The translations under genes and the position numbers were made by a program. DNA of 64,000 bases, from NCBI GenBank assembly GCA_947489315.1, contig CANLCX010000001.1, positions 809,501-873,500 of the forward strand, in the 5' to 3' direction. Within the stretch, counting starts at the first letter, position 1. Each line of letters begins with the position of its first letter. This stretch comes from an uncultured Sphingomonadaceae bacterium. GTDB taxonomy: Bacteria; Pseudomonadota; Alphaproteobacteria; Sphingomonadales; Sphingomonadaceae. The notes under the pieces were generated by a model. That model had not been told where the DNA came from and searched no databases. It saw only the letters and a program-made list of their open reading frames with translations. Shown here piece by piece: positions 49,601 through 57,677 of this stretch.

Positions 49601-51466
49601 CTAAGCTTTCCCGGCGAGAAACTCTTCTTCACCAGGATAAGGTCGTGGATATCTCTCTCGATAGGGAACAGCCGGATCGGGGTGCCATTCCTTGGGGAAC
49701 ATATGTTTGGACAGGGTCATCTGGTTTTCTTGATCCTTATTGATCAGAACCCAGCAAAGCCATTCCGCATCGTTGCGGGCGGGATAATCTTCGCGAAAAT
49801 GCGTGCCGCGACTTTCGGTGCGGAAAATGCCAGCACGCAGTTTCATCTCTGCATTGAGCAACATATTGTCGGTCTCATGCGCCAGCCGCAATTCGTGTCC
49901 GTCCCGCGCAATCATTTTTGGCACTACGCTTTTCCTGAGATATTCAATCGAGGCCAGCGCTCCTTCAAGCCGCCGGGGTTCCTTGATGTAGAGAATGTGG
50001 AACGGCGTCATTGTATTGCGCAGGGTGTTGGTCACCCAATCAGGAGAGAAGCCTTGCTCATTGGCTCGTGGCGCCCACATCTCTGCGACCTTAGAATCGA
50101 GATATGCTTTGTCGAATTTCGGCATAGGGGCATTTTTCGCATATTCCGACGCAAAGCGCGCGGCGCGGCGCCCCTGAATTGCCGAACCATAGGATGAAAA
50201 ACCACGGCCCGGATAACTGGAACCACAAAGCATCGAACCCAAAGCATCGCCAGCCGCAAACAGCCCATCAACGCCGTCAGCCCGGCAAGTATAGTCGGAA
50301 TTAAAGACCCCTTCGCCCTTATGGACGCCCATGCCCGCTGTCGATCCGCCAACGCGGAAGCCTTGATCTTCGCCCGTCGAGCCTTCTGGCGGCCCGCCAA
50401 AATCAAGAATCAAACCTTCGGTCTTGAGGAAGCCCTTACCGCGATATTTTTCATTTGCGATGGCGTCCGGTGGAGGTTTTCGTGGCCCTTTTGGAGGTGA
50501 TTCACCGCCCGGTCCCGCGCCCGGATCGCGGTTGATATTCCCTGTCGAAACGCGAAGGGCAGCTTCAACAGTTAGCCCGCCCACAACCGGATCAGGTGGA
50601 CCGACCATGATGTAAGCACCCGTAACGGTTTGCGCCCAGACCCATTGATCATAGGACGCCGCCGGAATTTTCGACAATGCAAGATGGGTGTCATGATATT
50701 CTTTGCCCGTGATCGTCGCCCCGGCCCGGTAGGCCATGGCATCCCCATCAAAGGTGTTGCCCCAGTTTGGAAAGCCTGGGCTTTTGTAGCCTCCAGCTCC
50801 CGAGCACATGATCACAGCCTTGCCCTTGCAGACAATCGCCTTGCTTGGCTCAATGCTATCATCAAAGGTGAAGCCGAGAACACCTCCAACCTTTCCTTTT
50901 GAGTCCTTCAAAAGACTGGTCACCATTGTGCGTTCGACCAAGGTAACTTCATTATCTTCCATTAATCCGCGAAACACGCCGGAACGCTCGAATGGCTTGG
51001 TTTTATGTGCGCCCCAATCTCTAAGTATTTGGTAGATTTCGAGCGACTCATCCAGGAAGATGTCGAGCCATTTGCGGTCATTGACCCATTCGGTATTGGT
51101 CGCCACATTATGATGCCACTCAGCGCGATCATAAATTTCCGGATCAAAAGGCCGACTGTCAGAGGCCCATGGGGAGAGGCCGGACCACCCCACCGTGCCT
51201 TTGTCCACCATCACCACGCTCAAGCCATTTTTTCGAGCCTCCATGGCTGCAAAAATGCCTGCAAACCCGGTTCCAATGATAACAAGATCAGCCTCATAGG
51301 CGTCCTTCATCGCCGTCTTCATTGTATTGACGCCGACATTGTTCAGGACCGTTGGGACTGCCAGCGTTGCAGCGGTGATGGCTCCAATTTTTGCTACATC
51401 ACGCCGGGTCACGCCAGATTTATGGCCTGGCTTGTCTTGTTGCCCTTTGTCCTGATCATCACTCAT
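49601..51466 (-). CDS. Tat-exported FAD-dependent oxidoreductase (fumarate reductase/AprA-like)
   Basis: A 621-residue flavoprotein. The N-terminus has a twin-arginine motif (TRRDVAK, Arg21-Arg22) and a hydrophobic stretch AITAATLAVPTV. FAD binding is seen in ADLVIIGTGFAGIFAAMEAR at about 59-78, TFDGDAMAYRAGA and DGLFAAGDALGS. It belongs to the FrdA/SdhA/AprA superfamily, but the substrate is unknown. A Pro/Gly-rich insert of about 30 residues (near residue 312-340) is unusual. ATG 51466 is inside the end of the small lipoprotein gene (8-bp overlap). With the ferredoxin and membrane reductase it forms a likely periplasmic reductase. Confidence 0.88.
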   Translation of the reverse strand: MSDDQDKGQQDKPGHKSGVTRRDVAKIGAITAATLAVPTVLNNVGVNTMKTAMKDAYEADLVIIGTGFAGIFAAMEARKNGLSVVMVDKGTVGWSGLSPWASDSRPFDPEIYDRAEWHHNVATNTEWVNDRKWLDIFLDESLEIYQILRDWGAHKTKPFERSGVFRGLMEDNEVTLVERTMVTSLLKDSKGKVGGVLGFTFDDSIEPSKAIVCKGKAVIMCSGAGGYKSPGFPNWGNTFDGDAMAYRAGATITGKEYHDTHLALSKIPAASYDQWVWAQTVTGAYIMVGPPDPVVGGLTVEAALRVSTGNINRDPGAGPGGESPPKGPRKPPPDAIANEKYRGKGFLKTEGLILDFGGPPEGSTGEDQGFRVGGSTAGMGVHKGEGVFNSDYTCRADGVDGLFAAGDALGSMLCGSSYPGRGFSSYGSAIQGRRAARFASEYAKNAPMPKFDKAYLDSKVAEMWAPRANEQGFSPDWVTNTLRNTMTPFHILYIKEPRRLEGALASIEYLRKSVVPKMIARDGHELRLAHETDNMLLNAEMKLRAGIFRTESRGTHFREDYPARNDAEWLCWVLINKDQENQMTLSKHMFPKEWHPDPAVPYRERYPRPYPGEEEFLAGKA

Positions 51467-51674
51467 GTTCACCGCCCGATTTATTCTGTTCAACTGGCTG
51501 CGTTGATTTAATCTGAGTTTCCGGGCCACCTGGCTCAGGGCTATTTTCCGGTTCCATTGGAGGCTCATATTCTAATGAAGAGCGACCATCATTTCCATCG
51601 AGCACGGGATATTCAGGCGTCATATCACATCCGCAAAGAGCGATGAAAAATAATGCCAGAACACTTGCTTTCAA
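51459..51674 (-). CDS. Small Pro/Glu-rich lipoprotein
   Basis: About 71 residues: a lipoprotein signal KASVLALFFIALCGC with the lipobox Cys, then a polar tail rich in Pro, Glu and Gly (EYEPPMEPENSPEPGGPE). No ATG is in frame. TTG 51674 lies 9 bases after GGGAG and is the best start. The end overlaps the flavoprotein start by 8 bases, which argues strongly that it is a real, coupled gene. It may anchor or dock the periplasmic flavoprotein (inference). Confidence 0.6.
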   Translation of the reverse strand: MKASVLALFFIALCGCDMTPEYPVLDGNDGRSSLEYEPPMEPENSPEPGGPETQIKSTQPVEQNKSGGEHE

Positions 51675-51703
51675 AACATCCAACTCCCGAACTTTTATTA
51701 CCC

Positions 51704-51733
51704 ATAATACGATACAATATGAGCATATTGCAA
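51704..51733 (-). promoter_or_regulatory. Promoter with embedded palindrome for the flavoprotein/ferredoxin/reductase operon
   Basis: On the minus strand, TTGCAA (51728-51733) and TATTAT (51704-51709) are 18 bases apart, a good sigma-70-like pair. The spacer is overlapped by CAATATG-AG-CATATTG (51715-51730), a perfect 7+7 inverted repeat. The sequence ATACAATA occurs at 51712 and again at 51733, 21 bases (two helical turns) apart. A repressor bound here would block the promoter. Confidence 0.5.
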
Positions 51734-51810
51734 TACAATAGCATGCCTCGGACAAGAGTCAATATGGCCTATGGTCCATATGCCTTCAACCATCACAAAT
51801 ACGCCTTATG

Positions 51811-53511
51811 TCATCGTTCCGGTGGAGTGCTGCCTAAAATAACGCCATTATCTTCGGTATAGGCTTGCCACTTTGCCACAAGGTTTGCCAGAATATCGGG
51901 ATGCTTTTTGGCAAGATCTTTTGTTTCGCCTGGGTCGATGGAAGTATCAAACAACTGCCACTCATCTGGCCCGAATGGCGCGTGAAGATGGAGGGCTTTC
52001 CATTTGCCGCTGCGATAGCCCTTCTTGTTAAAAAGCTCGAGGGCAATGCCGTCGCCCTTTGCCCTGACCTTTTCGGTCTTGCCTGTCAGCATGGATGCCC
52101 AGGAAAGGCCTTGTATTGGATGGACAGTCCGTCCCTTATATTCGCCCTTATGTTTCGGAACGCCTGCTAGCTCCAATATGGTTGGGGTAATATCCATAAC
52201 CGATGTGACGCTGGTATTTGTGTTGCGCTTGGTTTTGAGACCGCCAAAATTGACAATTGCTGGCACATGGACACCGCCATCGCTCGCCATGCCTTTGTAC
52301 AACCGAAATGGCGTCATGCTGACCTGTGCCCAACGTTCTTCATAATAAACGTAAGACCCGGCGGCTCCTATATTATCATAGCTGTTGTCGAAGCTATCCA
52401 TCCATTTCTTGAAGTTCGGTATCTTATGCAGCGGAGCGCCTTCCGCGCCATTGTCAGACATGAAGACAATCATCGTGTTTTCATACTGTCCGCTTTCTTT
52501 CAGATAATTGATCAATTTACCGATCTGCTGATCAAGATGGTCAATCATCGCTGCATAGATTTCCATCTTCTTGGCTTCGGTACGCCGTTCATCATCGGTC
52601 AAAGCAGACCAATCCGGGCTGTAGGTAAAAATCGGATGTGTAACGGTTGTTGCTGGCAACAGCTTGGCTGCAACCAATTTCGACCGGCGCTCTTCCTGGA
52701 CGGCTTCCCAGCCCTTGTCATAGACGCCTTTATATTTGACAATATCGGCTTTTGGCGCCTGAAGCGGCCAATGCGGTGCTGTGTAGGCAAGATAGGCGAA
52801 GAACGGTTTGCCGCTGTCCCGCTCTTCTTCCAGATAACTGATCATCTTGCGTGTGTAGAAATCGGTGGAATAGCCAAAGTCGGGCGGCAAATCGACGACC
52901 ACACCATTTTCCCGATAGCGCGCGGGGTCAGATCTGCCGTTTAATCCTCTCTGATCAAAATGACTCGCACCTCCATTTAACAACATGAAGGATTTCTCAA
53001 ATCCGCGAGCAGCAGGAGATGTCTCATCTGTCATGCCGAGGTGCCATTTTCCAGCCGCATAGGTGCGATAGCCTGCATCGCGCAACATTACCGGAAGCGT
53101 CACAACGCGATCATTTAGAAAACCTTCATAGCCGGGCTGATCGACTTGATTGGGCGCGATATGTTCAATCATATTGCCTAAGCCTGCCCGGTGGTGATCA
53201 ACACCTGTAAGGAGCATGGCTCTTGTGGGAGAGCAGGTTCCGCCAGAATAGAAATTGGTGAGTAGTAGCCCTTTGCGCGCAAGCTCATCAAGGTTGGGCG
53301 TTTCAATTTCGCTACCGGTTATCCCGAGATCGGAAAATCCAAGATCGTCAGCGACGATGATTAGGAAGTTGGGGCGTTCTTGCTCGGTTTGCGAAACTAC
53401 TTCAAGTTCTGGAGAGGCTTTATTGGTCGCGTTGCAACTCGAAAGGATCGTTGCCACTCCGATAAGCTGCAATGCAAGTCTTGATAAGGTAGAGTGCGAA
53501 CGAACCAACAA
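51811..53511 (-). CDS. Periplasmic lipoprotein arylsulfatase (type I, Cys type), sulfatase 2
   Basis: A 566-residue sulfatase with lipobox LSSC (Cys26), metal residues Asp55-Asp56 in IIVADDLGFSD, and Cys93 in CSPTRAMLLTG as the formylglycine precursor. AAGKWHLGM and VFMSDNGAEG are the other family motifs. It is larger than sulfatase 1, as in AtsA-like arylsulfatases with a C-terminal extension. The start is a TTG placed 5 bases after GGGGAGG, so initiation should be efficient. It follows the TonB receptor gene, with a hairpin between. Confidence 0.93.
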   Translation of the reverse strand: MLVRSHSTLSRLALQLIGVATILSSCNATNKASPELEVVSQTEQERPNFLIIVADDLGFSDLGITGSEIETPNLDELARKGLLLTNFYSGGTCSPTRAMLLTGVDHHRAGLGNMIEHIAPNQVDQPGYEGFLNDRVVTLPVMLRDAGYRTYAAGKWHLGMTDETSPAARGFEKSFMLLNGGASHFDQRGLNGRSDPARYRENGVVVDLPPDFGYSTDFYTRKMISYLEEERDSGKPFFAYLAYTAPHWPLQAPKADIVKYKGVYDKGWEAVQEERRSKLVAAKLLPATTVTHPIFTYSPDWSALTDDERRTEAKKMEIYAAMIDHLDQQIGKLINYLKESGQYENTMIVFMSDNGAEGAPLHKIPNFKKWMDSFDNSYDNIGAAGSYVYYEERWAQVSMTPFRLYKGMASDGGVHVPAIVNFGGLKTKRNTNTSVTSVMDITPTILELAGVPKHKGEYKGRTVHPIQGLSWASMLTGKTEKVRAKGDGIALELFNKKGYRSGKWKALHLHAPFGPDEWQLFDTSIDPGETKDLAKKHPDILANLVAKWQAYTEDNGVILGSTPPER

Positions 53512-53535
53512 AACTACCTCCCCAAATATAGTACA

Positions 53536-53572
53536 ATCGCGCTCCGGGACTGGGAGAGTACAGGAGCGCGAT
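53536..53572. terminator. Hairpin between TonB receptor and sulfatase 2
   Basis: ATCGCGCTCC and GGAGCGCGAT form a perfect 10-bp stem around a 17-base loop, 13 bases after the receptor stop codon. On the minus strand TTGTACTATATTT follows. It may partly end transcription, so that the receptor is made in excess of the sulfatase, or protect the receptor mRNA 3' end. Confidence 0.55.
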
Positions 53573-53584
53573 CGCTAATAAATG

Positions 53585-55927
53585 CTAGAATTTTGCGCCA
53601 AAAGTGACTCCATATGTAGCCGGCGCTCCAACATTTATGGTTCTGCAACCACAACTAAATGGCGGATTGATCAATTGCCCGGTGACATATTCCTTGTCGA
53701 AAATATTCCGACCGAACAGATCCACATACCACTCCTCGGCATCAAACCGGAGACGAGCGTTCACTAAGCTATAGGCTTCTTGTGTGTCCAAATCTGTATT
53801 GGCTCGATCAAAGAATGTATCGGATTTATAAGACCAATCGACGCGCGCGACGAGGTTGTTGTCACCCACCGGAGCTGTATATTCAGCACCAATATGAGCG
53901 GTCCATTTCGGCGCATAATTTAAGCGGTTTCCGGAGAAATCAGTCGGTGGGATATCGATCGTATATTCATCATATGTCGCATCAAGATAACCAAATGATG
54001 CATCCAGATTAAATCTGTCGGATGGAGAAAAAACAAACTCCCCTTCAATGCCCCAAATGGTCGATTGTGCCGCATTGTCGGTCAATGGGCCAAAGGCAGT
54101 CAATCTGAATACCTGAAGATCCTTATAGTCATAATGGAATCCAGTCAGATTGAGCAGCACCGCTCCATCGAAAAATTTGTTTTTCGATCCAACTTCAATC
54201 GCGTTGACAAATTCCGGGTTGTACGCGACCTGTTCACCCGCAGAATCAATCTGCCCACCGTTAAAGTCAAATCCGCCGGACTTATAACCTCTCGAATAAC
54301 TCGCAAAAAGCAGATTATCATCGGTAATTTTATAGTCGGCAGTCAACCTGTAGGTAAATTCTGAGAAGCTGGTCGAACCGCTATCCGGGGCAAGGGGACC
54401 CGTGGCACCGCCGCCCCTAAACCGAAAATTATTGGTCAAATCCACAAGCCCACCGGTCGCCCGTGATTGGGATTTATCATCCCAAGTGTGGCGGATACCA
54501 CCGGTAATGGTGAAGCGATCGGTAATTTCATATGAGAGCTGTGCAAATAATGCATAGGAATCAACGGTGTGGCTCGTGCTTCTAAACTGTCTAGTGCCAC
54601 CGCCGCCGGGCACCGCTCCGGGAGGAAGCGGAAAGGTTACAGGCAACAAGCCTGCGGGCGTCAAGGTTTCGAATTCTTCGGTTAGCTCTTCATGATAATA
54701 ATAGGCACCCAAGATCCACTGAAAAGGAGATTCGGACTGCGAAATCAGGTTAAATTCTTGGCTAAACTGTTTCGCTCGATTTTCCCGCTGCCGTGTTTCA
54801 ATCGGTAGCTCCGAACCATCTGCGTCAACGAGAATTTCGTTGTTGTTGGTTTGATAAGAGCTAAGTGATTTAAAGAGGATGTCATCGGACAAACTAAAGC
54901 TCGCGTCGAGATCAACTCCCTTGATCACCTGATCCAGAAATTCGGGCGCATCTTTTCTTACTTGATGAAGATCGGTAGGAAGCGGCAATACTGATGCACC
55001 AGCTGTGGTTGTGACATTATTGTACAAATCGGTAACAATAGGCGCCCCAGCCGGAGGGGCTGGTCCCCCAGAAATTCCTACAAGATAACCGGGCGCATAG
55101 CCGTTCGCCGTCGAAATATCTCTACCCAGGTATCGGCTACCCGGTCCGACACCTCCATATTTGTTTATATATCCGCGTAGCAATATTTCATTTCCGGAAT
55201 CGGACTTCCACAATAGTTGCAGTCGCGCGCCCTGCGTATCTTTATCATCGGGGTCGCGGGCATTTTCGACAAGATTGTCGATATAACCGTCGTGAGAGTC
55301 GGAATACATTGTGAGGCGCGCGCTAATATTGTCGCTTACCGGTACGTTTATCGCGCCGCGCAAGCGCAGGGCGTTGTAATTGCCATAGGTAGCATCCACA
55401 AAACCTTCAAATTCATCCTGTGGCTTTTTCGTGATAATATTTATCGAACCACCCGTCGCATTCCGGCCATAAAGGGTGCCCTGCGGTCCACGTAGAACTT
55501 CCAGCCGTTCAACATCAAATATGTCACCGGCAGCAGCTGAGTTACGACCAACATATACCCCGTCAATGTGGAGTGCCACACCCGGATCACCCCCGCCAAC
55601 AAGAGTTTCTGTTCCGACACCACGTAATGTTACTCGCGCAACATTTTGACCTGCCGACTGTACTGAGAAGTTCAGGTTGGGAGTCGATTCCTGTGCCCCG
55701 GCTACGTTAGAATAGCCTTTCTTATCCAAATCATCCTGAGAAAATGCGGTCACCGAACCCGCTACATCTTGCAAATCTTGTTCGCGCTTGTTCGCGGTGA
55801 CGACAATTACATTGTCATCCCTCTGGTTCGCTTGCTCGCCAGCACCGTCCTGTGCATGCGCAGCAACCCCCGGCAATGCCGAAGTAGTGGCCAATAGACT
55901 CAATAATATCTTTTTTGAATTTAGCAT
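53585..55927 (-). CDS. TonB-dependent outer membrane receptor
   Basis: A 780-residue receptor. After a signal peptide (LLSLLATTSALPGVAAHA) come a TonB box-like DNVIVVTA, the plug domain (about 50-165, VTLRGVG, LEVLRGPQGTLYGRNATGG), and a 22-strand barrel ending TFGAKF with the terminal Phe. Such receptors in Sphingomonadales import bulky organic compounds as well as iron chelates. Its neighbours (sulfatases and a catabolic operon) point to a sulfated organic substrate rather than iron. The gene has its own upstream region with a candidate operator. Confidence 0.93.
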   Translation of the reverse strand: MLNSKKILLSLLATTSALPGVAAHAQDGAGEQANQRDDNVIVVTANKREQDLQDVAGSVTAFSQDDLDKKGYSNVAGAQESTPNLNFSVQSAGQNVARVTLRGVGTETLVGGGDPGVALHIDGVYVGRNSAAAGDIFDVERLEVLRGPQGTLYGRNATGGSINIITKKPQDEFEGFVDATYGNYNALRLRGAINVPVSDNISARLTMYSDSHDGYIDNLVENARDPDDKDTQGARLQLLWKSDSGNEILLRGYINKYGGVGPGSRYLGRDISTANGYAPGYLVGISGGPAPPAGAPIVTDLYNNVTTTAGASVLPLPTDLHQVRKDAPEFLDQVIKGVDLDASFSLSDDILFKSLSSYQTNNNEILVDADGSELPIETRQRENRAKQFSQEFNLISQSESPFQWILGAYYYHEELTEEFETLTPAGLLPVTFPLPPGAVPGGGGTRQFRSTSHTVDSYALFAQLSYEITDRFTITGGIRHTWDDKSQSRATGGLVDLTNNFRFRGGGATGPLAPDSGSTSFSEFTYRLTADYKITDDNLLFASYSRGYKSGGFDFNGGQIDSAGEQVAYNPEFVNAIEVGSKNKFFDGAVLLNLTGFHYDYKDLQVFRLTAFGPLTDNAAQSTIWGIEGEFVFSPSDRFNLDASFGYLDATYDEYTIDIPPTDFSGNRLNYAPKWTAHIGAEYTAPVGDNNLVARVDWSYKSDTFFDRANTDLDTQEAYSLVNARLRFDAEEWYVDLFGRNIFDKEYVTGQLINPPFSCGCRTINVGAPATYGVTFGAKF

Positions 55928-55987
55928 TTAATCCTCCCTCAAGCGCCCCAGGACACAAAGTCCAACGCCATATTCATTTTGCTACTG

Positions 55988-56002
55988 TACCGCTATACGG
56001 TT
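55988..56002. promoter_or_regulatory. Candidate IclR operator upstream of the TonB receptor gene
   Basis: TACCGCTATACGGTT is an imperfect palindrome with ACCG/CGGT arms, similar in length and edge bases to AACCACATTGTGGTT (62788) and TACCGCATTGTGGTA (62945). A possible minus-strand promoter lies just upstream (TTGACT 56045-56050, AATAAC 56022-56027, spacer 17), which would place this site at about +13 to +27. Confidence 0.45.
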
Positions 56003-56291
56003 ATCTTGTAGTACAATGTAGGTTATTGCTAAAATCTGATCTCTAGTCAAGCTTTTCGTGGACCGCAGGCTATCAACCTGATTTTCATGGACATATCGTC
56101 GATATGAAACAATCCAATAGAACGGATGAGGTGACTCATCCAATAGACTGGAAGTAACTGAAAATAAACAATAACTGTTATTATGTGAGAGTTACTAGTT
56201 GATGCCGTGCCGGGCTATCAAACAACATCGGCCTGTTCGCTTACGAAGCAATTTTAAGCGTGTACCCAATATAGCTGCAAAGCTGCTTAGG
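56003..56291. other. Gap between CoA-transferase end and receptor operator
   Basis: No gene is seen in these 289 bases. They hold the possible receptor promoter (56022-56050). A 7-bp hairpin GGATGAG-GTGA-CTCATCC lies at 56124-56141, and a CCAATAG repeat lies on both sides of it. The hairpin could end the CoA-transferase transcript, but no T-run follows. Confidence 0.4.
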
Positions 56292-56942
56292 TCATGTTGT
56301 GTAGTTTGCAGGTGTGCAGGCGGCGATATCGGCTTCGGAAACATCTGGCGCGCGTTCAATCAATTGGAACGGACTATCATGATCAATGCGCTGGAACACA
56401 CACAGATTTGTAATGATCATATCGACGCTATTAGCACCAGTTAAAGGCAATGTGCATTCGGGAATGAATTTCGGTTCGCCGCTTTTGCTAGTGTGGTCCA
56501 TTACAACGATGATTTTCTTCACGCCGGCAACCAAGTCCATGGCGCCGCCCATGCCCTTGATCATCTTGCCCGGGATCATCCAGTTTGCAATGTCGCCATT
56601 TTCGCTAATCTCCATCGCGCCGAGCACGGAGAGATCAATATGACCGCCGCGTATCATGGCGAAGCTTTGATCGGAACCAAAATAAGCTGATTGTGGCAAC
56701 TCACTGATCGTCTGCTTTCCAGCATTGATGAGGTCTGCATCTACTTGATCATCATAGGGAAAGGGACCAATTCCCAGCATCCCATTTTCCGATTGCAAAG
56801 TGACTTCCACACCATCCGGAATATGATTGGCAACCAGCGTTGGAATACCAATGCCGAGATTCACATAAAAACCGTCTTGCAATTCCTGTGCTGCCCGGGC
56901 CGCCATCTGATTGCGATCCCAGCCCTTTGGTGCATCCGTCAT
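56292..56942 (-). CDS. 3-oxoacid CoA-transferase subunit B
   Basis: A 216-residue subunit with the active-site Glu in [13 protein letters not shown] and the family opening [22 protein letters not shown]. With subunit A it moves CoA from succinyl-CoA or a similar donor to a 3-oxoacid such as acetoacetate. Start and the subunit A stop share a base (TAATG at 56940-56944). Last gene of the pathway operon. Acetoacetate is exactly the product expected from the BKACE enzyme encoded upstream. Confidence 0.93.
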   Translation of the reverse strand: MTDAPKGWDRNQMAARAAQELQDGFYVNLGIGIPTLVANHIPDGVEVTLQSENGMLGIGPFPYDDQVDADLINAGKQTISELPQSAYFGSDQSFAMIRGGHIDLSVLGAMEISENGDIANWMIPGKMIKGMGGAMDLVAGVKKIIVVMDHTSKSGEPKFIPECTLPLTGANSVDMIITNLCVFQRIDHDSPFQLIERAPDVSEADIAACTPANYTT

Positions 56943-57649
56943 TATGCGCTCTCCCGTTCCCGCGTCATGCGAAACTCAATGTGCTTTTCATACGGCGCGC
57001 CGCAGATGAGGCGTTTTACATAGATGCTAGGAATATGGATCTGGTCGGGATCAATGCTTCCTACCGGCACAATTTCTTCCACTTCTGCAACCGTCATATA
57101 GCTGGAAGTAGCCATGGGCTCATTAAAGTTTCGAGCGGTTTTTCGGAAAATCAGGTTGCCAGCCTCATCGGCTTTCCAGCCTTTGATGATAGAAAGATCA
57201 GCAAATATGGCGCGTTCCAAAATATAGTCTTCACCGTCGAAATTTTTGGTTTCCTTGCCATCGGCAACCTGCGTGCCAACGCCCGTCTTGGTGTAGAAAC
57301 CGGGGATGCCCGCACCGCCTGCTCGGCAGCGTTCGGCAAGCGTACCCTGCGGACAAAACTCGACTTCCAATTCACCGCTTAGATATTGCCGCTCGAACTC
57401 CTTGTTCTCGCCAACATAGGAGGAGATCATTTTCTTCACCTGTCGACTGCGCAATAGTTTCCCAAGGCCAACACCATCGATGCCGGCATTGTTGGATGCA
57501 ATGGTGAGGTCTTTAACGCCCGAAGCTTCTATCGCGTCAATCAATCTTTCGGGCATGCCGGACAAGCCAAAGCCGCCGCAGCAAATTGTCATGCCATCAT
57601 GCAAAACGCCGTCCAACGCAGCAACGGCGTCAGTGAATGTCTTTTTCAC
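56942..57649 (-). CDS. 3-oxoacid CoA-transferase subunit A
   Basis: This 235-residue protein matches subunit A of succinyl-CoA:3-ketoacid or related CoA-transferases: [60 protein letters not shown] and [17 protein letters not shown]. The start is a GTG at 57649, 28 bases after the BKACE stop. It forms a heteromer with the subunit B encoded next. Confidence 0.93.
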   Translation of the reverse strand: MKKTFTDAVAALDGVLHDGMTICCGGFGLSGMPERLIDAIEASGVKDLTIASNNAGIDGVGLGKLLRSRQVKKMISSYVGENKEFERQYLSGELEVEFCPQGTLAERCRAGGAGIPGFYTKTGVGTQVADGKETKNFDGEDYILERAIFADLSIIKGWKADEAGNLIFRKTARNFNEPMATSSYMTVAEVEEIVPVGSIDPDQIHIPSIYVKRLICGAPYEKHIEFRMTRERESA

Positions 57650-57677
57650 CTGTGTAATCTCCTAGATTTTGCTGGTG

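Noticed and set aside
49368-51466. AprAB adenylylsulfate reductase for sulfur oxidation or sulfate reduction
   Set aside because: The flavoprotein carries a Tat signal, and no Sat, Apr membrane partner or Dsr/Sox genes are present. The similarity is to the wider FrdA/AprA superfamily only.
54590-54680. Possible frameshift or low-complexity insert in the TonB receptor (PLPPGAVPGGGGT)
   Set aside because: The frame stays open and barrel strands continue on both sides. Pro/Gly-rich extracellular loops are normal in such receptors.
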